Positions 7,128 through 10,060 of a stretch of DNA of 10,060 bases are shown here, one piece after another (the stretch's first letter is position 1; each line of letters begins with the position of its first letter). The stretch spans positions 1 through 10,060 of the forward strand of contig PFAA01000048.1 of assembly GCA_002778715.1 (NCBI GenBank), in the 5' to 3' direction. Made by a program: the position numbers and the translations under genes. Origin of the DNA: Candidatus Campbellbacteria bacterium CG10_big_fil_rev_8_21_14_0_10_35_52. GTDB taxonomy: Bacteria; Patescibacteriota; Minisyncoccia; Phycocordibacterales; UBA2163. The notes beneath the pieces are model-generated. The model did no database searches and was not told the DNA's origin. It saw only the letters and a program-made list of their open reading frames with translations.

Positions 7128-7155
7128 AAAATCATACGATATATCGTATGATTTT
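7128..7155. terminator. 28-bp perfect palindrome, bidirectional terminator candidate
   Basis: AAAATCATACGAT at 7128-7140 is followed by AT and the exact complement, ending in T7 on the plus strand (7152-7158) and T4 on the minus strand. It lies 33 nt beyond the stop of the minus-strand beta-grasp gene and upstream of the ftsH promoter, so it probably ends that transcript and insulates ftsH. Confidence 0.6.
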
Positions 7156-7187
7156 TTTATCTTATCATTTTTTTATTTTTTATATTT

Positions 7188-7607
7188 TTAATTTTTAAAA
7201 AATTTTTTTACTATTCTTTGAATCCTCAATTTATTCACCATATTAGAAACTCTGTCAATAATTTCTTCTTTACTTGCTTCTTTATCTAATTCTGTTTGCG
7301 CTTTTTTATAAAATTCTTGAATTTCTTTTTGATCAATAAATTCATAACCACCATCATCAGAATGCGCGCAGAATTCATACTTATCACCATCTTTTAGAAC
7401 ATAACCGGCAGATGGTCTTTTACCATTGCATTCAAAACCAAAACGCGAAGGCGGAACTTCCTTAGAAATTCGTGGATATTTTTTCAATAAAAAATTAATA
7501 AAATCAAGAGAAGTAAAACCACTGGGTACTTCAATTCGCTCCGCATATTTACCGATAATTTTTTTCAAACTAAAATCATATATAACTTTTATAAAAATTT
7601 TTTTCAT
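7188..7607 (-). CDS. MoaD/ThiS-like beta-grasp domain protein with C-terminal helical extension
   Basis: The protein has 139 residues. Residues 3-80 follow the pattern of MoaD/ThiS beta-grasp proteins: a first strand (KIFIKVIYDFSLKKIIG), RIEVPSGFTSLDFINFLLKKYP as the second strand plus main helix, FGFECNGKRP, and a YVLKDGDKYEFC segment equivalent to the LKDGDEV strand of MoaD. A Gly-Gly follows at 86-87 (AHSDDGGYEF), where MoaD ends in a GG tail. Here about 52 residues continue, mostly charged and helical (EFYKKAQTELDKE and on). There are no molybdopterin or thiamine genes nearby, so sulfur transfer cannot be assumed. A ubiquitin-like precursor or a structural beta-grasp protein are alternatives. 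The gene is very AT-rich. It precedes ftsH on the same strand but is separated from it by a terminator and a promoter. Confidence 0.6.
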   Translation of the reverse strand: MKKIFIKVIYDFSLKKIIGKYAERIEVPSGFTSLDFINFLLKKYPRISKEVPPSRFGFECNGKRPSAGYVLKDGDKYEFCAHSDDGGYEFIDQKEIQEFYKKAQTELDKEASKEEIIDRVSNMVNKLRIQRIVKKFFKN

Positions 7608-7671
7608 AAAAATATCAAAATAAAATATATTTTATTTTCATAAATTTATTTTATCATTTAAAACACCTTCT

Positions 7672-7714
7672 GTGAATACGCCGTCCTTCCGCCAACTGGC
7701 GGAGGCGTATTCAC
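7672..7714. repeat. GC-rich two-tier hairpin, possible dispersed repeat
   Basis: The outer arms GTGAATACGCC (7672-7682) and GGCGTATTCAC (7704-7714) are perfect complements. Inside them, CCGCC and GGCGG pair around an AACT loop. The block is far richer in GC than its flanks and has no T run, and it lies upstream of both neighbouring genes, so a terminator role does not fit. It resembles a REP-type palindromic repeat, but there is no second copy in the window. Confidence 0.55.
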
Positions 7715-7990
7715 CACCCCACTACTAATTCTTACAATTGATTAAACTATTCAGACATACGATGTTGTTCAAATAAATTATACGATTAGTGACACAAATG
7801 CGAATCCTTTGTATTTTTTATTTTCTCGCTATTTTTTAATTTCCTAACTTGCCATATTTCGTCATTTATCAAGATAATCATAATCTCGCCAATTTTTAAT
7901 TACTTCGTAAGTTTTTTTATTTAACATTTTTTATATGGTAATTGTTTAATTAAATCATAAATTTTTGTATTAAAAACTTAAAAAACCGTA

Positions 7991-8012
7991 TTGCTATGTT
8001 AAGATTATAGCC
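7991..8012 (+). promoter_or_regulatory. Candidate smpB -10 region
   Basis: An extended -10 match TGCTATGTT (hexamer 7995-8000) or the overlapping TAAGAT (8000-8005) lies 12 or 7 nt before the ATG at 8013. No Shine-Dalgarno sequence and no good -35 hexamer are visible. Either choice leaves almost no leader. Confidence 0.35.
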
Positions 8013-8465
8013 ATGAGTTTAATACAAAATAAAAAAGTTTATCTTAATTATGAAATTCAAGAAACATTCAGCGCGGGAGTGAAGCTTTTTGGTTTTGAAG
8101 TAAAATCACTGCGTAAAAAACAGGGCTCGCTTGAAGGCGCTTATATAATCGCAAGAGGAAACGAAGCGTTCTTAATAGGCGCGACAATTCCGCCATACCA
8201 GCCGTCAAATACTCCTGAAAATTATGACCCGACGCGAAACCGCAAATTGCTTCTGACAAAAAAAGAAATTGAGCGACTTTTAAGTTTTGAAAAACAAAAA
8301 GGATTGACAATAGTGCCGATTTCAGTGTATAATAAAGGAGTAAAAATAAAAATTGAAATTGGTGTCGCCAAAGGAAAAAAGAAATATGACAAACGGGAAA
8401 GTATAAAAAAGAAAGACACTGAAAGAGATTTGAAAAGAACATTAAAAAGAAACATTAATTTGTAA
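8013..8465 (+). CDS. smpB: SsrA-binding protein SmpB
   Basis: The protein has 150 residues, the usual SmpB length. It shows GVKLFGFEVKSLRKKQGSLEGAY (the GxEVKSLR signature), the segment IPPYQPSNTPENYDPTRNRKLLL, and a C-terminal GKKKYDKRE followed by a Lys/Arg-rich tail that becomes a helix in the mRNA channel. SmpB binds the tRNA-like domain of tmRNA and delivers it to stalled ribosomes. The ssrA gene for its RNA partner begins 43 nt after the stop codon, so the two form a functional and probably transcriptional unit. Confidence 0.97.
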   Translation: MSLIQNKKVYLNYEIQETFSAGVKLFGFEVKSLRKKQGSLEGAYIIARGNEAFLIGATIPPYQPSNTPENYDPTRNRKLLLTKKEIERLLSFEKQKGLTIVPISVYNKGVKIKIEIGVAKGKKKYDKRESIKKKDTERDLKRTLKRNINL

Positions 8466-8476
8466 TTGGTATTTCA

Positions 8477-8508
8477 GCAAAAAATATTTTTGTGAAAATA
8501 TTTTTTGC
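8477..8508 (+). repeat. 14-bp perfect hairpin between smpB and ssrA
   Basis: GCAAAAAATATTTT (8477-8490), loop TGTG, and the exact complement (8495-8508) end on the base just before the first G of the tmRNA acceptor stem. The T-rich 3' arm could act as a partial terminator of smpB. Its placement also fits a processing site that releases the tmRNA 5' end. Confidence 0.65.
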
Positions 8509-8896
8509 GGGGATGCCAGGCATAGACAAAGGAATGTAAATTTATATGCGCAAAACTGAAGTTGGAATCTTCATTAAAAGTCCAAAAAGATAGTTGCAAA
8601 ATCTATCTCTAAAGCAAAAGGGGCTATTTTGTCTCCTTTTGCTCCGGCTTACGCAATAGCCTAAACCGGCGTCCAGTCGGATGATGTTTGATAATCTGAT
8701 TTGGGTGTAATATTTTCAAACTAAAAAATATGAATGTCTCGGCATATTTTTGAAATTAAGAGAATCGGCGCGAGTTCGTTTTGTTTATTTTTAAGTCCGA
8801 GCGCTTAAATCCGCGAGAGCGGAAAAATAAACTATGTTTTGTAGACACACATCTAAATTCTTTTTTTGCACGCGGGTTCAACTCCCGCCATCTCCA
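8509..8896 (+). ncRNA. ssrA: Transfer-messenger RNA (tmRNA)
   Basis: The tRNA-like domain is formed by GGGGATG (8509-8515) pairing with CATCTCC (8889-8895), A at 8896, and a perfect T-arm GCGGG-TTCAACT-CCCGC (8872-8888). The length is about 388 nt, slightly above the E. coli molecule (363 nt). The resume region ATAGTTGCAAAA matches the E. coli ATAGTCGCAAAC pattern, so the tag starts at GCA 8596. It runs 22 codons to TAA 8662-8664, beginning AKSISK and ending APAYAIA. This is about twice the usual ten residues and ends in Ala-Ile-Ala rather than Leu-Ala-Ala. No CCA is encoded (CC-A is followed by CAA). Start and end are set by the acceptor pairing. Internal pseudoknots were not mapped. Confidence 0.93.
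8596..8664 (+). other. tmRNA proteolysis-tag reading frame
   Basis: GCA at 8596 is the inferred resume codon, preceded by the conserved-looking ATAGTT. The frame has 22 sense codons, including the hydrophobic segment GAILSPFAPAYAIA, then TAA. An alternative resume codon at the in-frame GCA 8614 would give 16 residues. The C-terminal YAIA should be the degron. Confidence 0.75.
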
Positions 8897-8940
8897 CAAA
8901 TAAAAATCACCCGCTGAAGGCGGGTGATTTTTATTTGTGG
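8894..8940 (+). terminator. ssrA terminator hairpin (bidirectional)
   Basis: Two perfect 21-bp arms (8894-8914 and 8920-8940) flank a 5-nt loop, with GC-rich inner pairs (CACCCGC/GCGGGTG) and A/T-rich outer pairs that supply T runs on both strands. The 5' arm includes the last three bases of the mature tmRNA. Confidence 0.8.
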
Positions 8941-9188
8941 AGTAATGCTATCCTTTGCGCGAACTTATTTTGAAAATCAAATGAACTAATGCGCACGCTC
9001 CGCGTGCCTCAAAACTTGAAACTCATTACTAAGCTCGACTAATGTGGTAATGCCAATGAACTCCGCCACACGCACGCAAGCGTGCGTGTCTGCCCTCACC
9101 CCTCTCGCAATTCCATTCTATTTTAGTTTGGCGGGAAGATTTTTAAATTTGGTATGGGCGAGGGGCACTTATTTGAGCATATCATATC
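8941..9188. other. Intergenic spacer with small GC-rich hairpins between ssrA and hsdM
   Basis: No gene is seen. Two hairpins each follow an AATGAACT: GCACGC-TCC-GCGTGC (8993-9007) and a 22-bp palindrome ACACGCACGC-AA-GCGTGCGTGT (9068-9089). A further imperfect inverted repeat pairs TGCCCTCACCC (from about 9091) with GGGCGAGGGGCA (about 9157-9168). The block is richer in GC than the housekeeping part and may be a junction left by integration. Confidence 0.45.
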
Positions 9189-9206
9189 ACTTAACACATG
9201 TTAAGT
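9189..9206. promoter_or_regulatory. Near-perfect dyad upstream of hsdM, candidate operator
   Basis: ACTTAACACATGTTAAGT has 8-bp arms (ACTTAACA/TGTTAAGT) around a CA centre, so 16 of 18 bases are symmetric. It ends at the first base of the predicted -35 box, a place where a bound protein would control transcription of hsdM. Confidence 0.55.
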
Positions 9207-9241
9207 TGCTTTTTTATTGTGTATATGCTATACTGGGTGGT
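9206..9241 (+). promoter_or_regulatory. Predicted hsdM promoter (probable leaderless start)
   Basis: -35 TTGCTT (9206-9211), a 17-bp spacer and an extended -10 TGC-TATACT (hexamer 9229-9234) end 7 nt before the ATG at 9242. GGGTGG lies directly against the ATG, too close to serve as a Shine-Dalgarno sequence. Confidence 0.6.
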
Positions 9242-10060
9242 ATGTCAATAGATAAGTCAAAATTTGTAACCCCTACACAGCTCGCCAAGATGATGGGGCT
9301 TAGTCGTATCGCTATTCACCAAAAGATCAAAAAAGGTGAAATCAAGGCCGAAAATATTGGCGATTCCGCAAAACCAACCTATTTGATACCTAAATCTTCA
9401 TTATCCCCTGAAATACAGGAGCGTATTCAAAATGAGCAGAAAAAGAATACTGAAAAGGTTCTTACAGAAAACAACCATCACGACCTCGGTTTTGAAAAAG
9501 AGCTTTGGGCAGCCGCGGATAGATTGCGCGGAAATATTGATGTTTCGGAATATAAGAATATCGTTTTAGGATTACTCTTTTTGAAATACATCTCTGACTC
9601 ATTTTACAAACGCCGAGAAGTTCTGGGAGATATGACTCGTGATAAAAAGAACGAGGATTTTTATGTTCCGACCGATGAAGCTCAGAAAGCAATTCTTGAA
9701 ACAAAAGATTTTTATACTTCGGAGGGTGTGTTTTATGTACCTGAAAAATCTCGTTGGGAGTATTTGCAGACAAAAACCATGAGTCCTGATTTGGGAAAAG
9801 TTTTAGACAATGCGATGGAATTGATTGAAAAAGACAATCCAGTACAACTTGAAAATGTTCTTCCGCGCGTATATACAAAAACAAATTTAGACCACACTGT
9901 CCTCGGTGAATTGGTAAACATTTTTTCTAAAATTTCTTTTGATCATGATTTTGACCGCGAGAAGGATATTCTCGGTCGCATCTATGAATACTTTTTGGGA
10001 CAATTTGCTGATGCGGAAGGGCGACGTGGTGGCGAATTCTTTACACCGAGATCAATTGTT
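9242..10060 (+). CDS. hsdM: Type I restriction-modification DNA methyltransferase subunit with N-terminal HTH domain (partial, 3' end outside window)
   Basis: Open from ATG 9242 to the window edge (273 codons, no stop). Residues about 8-54 (TPTQLAKMMGLSRIAIHQKI, then KKGEIKAENIG and YLIPKSSL) form an excisionase/MerR-like helix-turn-helix. A polar linker (55-80) follows. From residue 82 the sequence is a typical HsdM N-terminal helical domain (LGFEKELWAAADRLRGNIDVSEYKNIVLGLLFLKYISDSF). At 253-273 it reaches QFADAEGRRGGEFFTPRSIV, the start of the S-adenosylmethionine-binding methylase domain. The NPPY catalytic motif would lie beyond the window. HsdM methylates adenine in the recognition sequence as part of an HsdM2S or R2M2S complex. 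Ordinary HsdM proteins begin near residue 80 of this one, so the HTH is an added domain. hsdS and hsdR are expected downstream but not seen. Confidence 0.92.
   Translation, partial: MSIDKSKFVTPTQLAKMMGLSRIAIHQKIKKGEIKAENIGDSAKPTYLIPKSSLSPEIQERIQNEQKKNTEKVLTENNHHDLGFEKELWAAADRLRGNIDVSEYKNIVLGLLFLKYISDSFYKRREVLGDMTRDKKNEDFYVPTDEAQKAILETKDFYTSEGVFYVPEKSRWEYLQTKTMSPDLGKVLDNAMELIEKDNPVQLENVLPRVYTKTNLDHTVLGELVNIFSKISFDHDFDREKDILGRIYEYFLGQFADAEGRRGGEFFTPRSIV

Larger units (their letters stand above)
7608..8012. other. Intergenic region between divergent genes, mostly AT-rich
   Basis: No credible gene is present in these 405 bases. Apart from the GC-rich hairpin at 7672-7714, the sequence is strongly AT-rich and presumably holds the start signals of the flanking divergent genes. 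I cannot place a convincing -35/-10 pair for the minus-strand gene. Confidence 0.4.

Noticed and set aside
7036-7158. Small RNA on the plus strand ending at the 28-bp palindrome
   Set aside because: The T7 run would suit a plus-strand transcript, but no convincing promoter or conserved structure lies upstream. Terminating the minus-strand gene explains the palindrome.
9068-9089. hsdM-proximal palindrome as a CRISPR repeat
   Set aside because: A single GC-rich palindrome without regular repeats or spacers. No CRISPR array is present in the window.
9462-9921. Minus-strand open frames within hsdM
   Set aside because: The plus strand has an uninterrupted 273-codon HsdM frame across the same region.

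Overview
The window looks like a piece of a Patescibacteria (Candidate Phyla Radiation) genome, most likely a Parcubacteria-type lineage. It is AT-rich, and the housekeeping genes have the compact, diverged form seen in that group. Several genes seem to start within a few bases of their promoters without a Shine-Dalgarno sequence. A degenerate patch of mobile-element relics lies next to a small membrane-anchored cupredoxin. The lineage call is inference from sequence character, not a phylogeny.

Layout from left to right: (1) the 3' end of gnd (NAD(P)-dependent 6-phosphogluconate dehydrogenase) overlaps by one base a SIS-domain sugar-phosphate isomerase-like gene that carries an apparent +1 frameshift near its start. 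(2) Positions 1187-1870 have no intact gene. They hold an IS3-like left end with the first codons of its orfA, cut off by a 248-bp non-autonomous element with 28-bp terminal inverted repeats and a relic of a zinc-ribbon transposase. (3) A membrane-anchored cupredoxin-like protein without cysteine is followed by recG, each with a -10 box 7 nt before its ATG. (4) A tRNA locus on the minus strand contains an intact tRNA-Ile(UAU) lying inside the anticodon loop of a second, split tRNA-Ile(UAU)-like gene. (5) On the minus strand are ftsH, and upstream of it a 139-aa MoaD/ThiS-like beta-grasp protein with an internal Gly-Gly and a helical tail. (6) On the plus strand smpB is followed directly by ssrA (tmRNA), with long perfect hairpins at both tmRNA ends. 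(7) After the ssrA terminator is a spacer rich in small hairpins, then the start of a type I restriction-modification hsdM gene, which runs off the window. Its product carries an extra N-terminal helix-turn-helix domain, and its promoter is bordered by a near-perfect dyad.

Functionally, gnd and the SIS gene point to pentose-phosphate and hexose-phosphate metabolism. recG serves replication-fork repair. smpB, ssrA and ftsH together cover ribosome rescue and membrane proteolysis, and FtsH is one of the proteases known to degrade ssrA-tagged proteins. hsdM marks the start of an accessory defence locus next to ssrA, a common integration site.

The most unusual observations are the tRNA-within-tRNA arrangement, the HTH-HsdM fusion with its candidate operator, the recurring 7-nt spacing between -10 box and start codon that suggests leaderless mRNAs, and the GG-containing beta-grasp protein.
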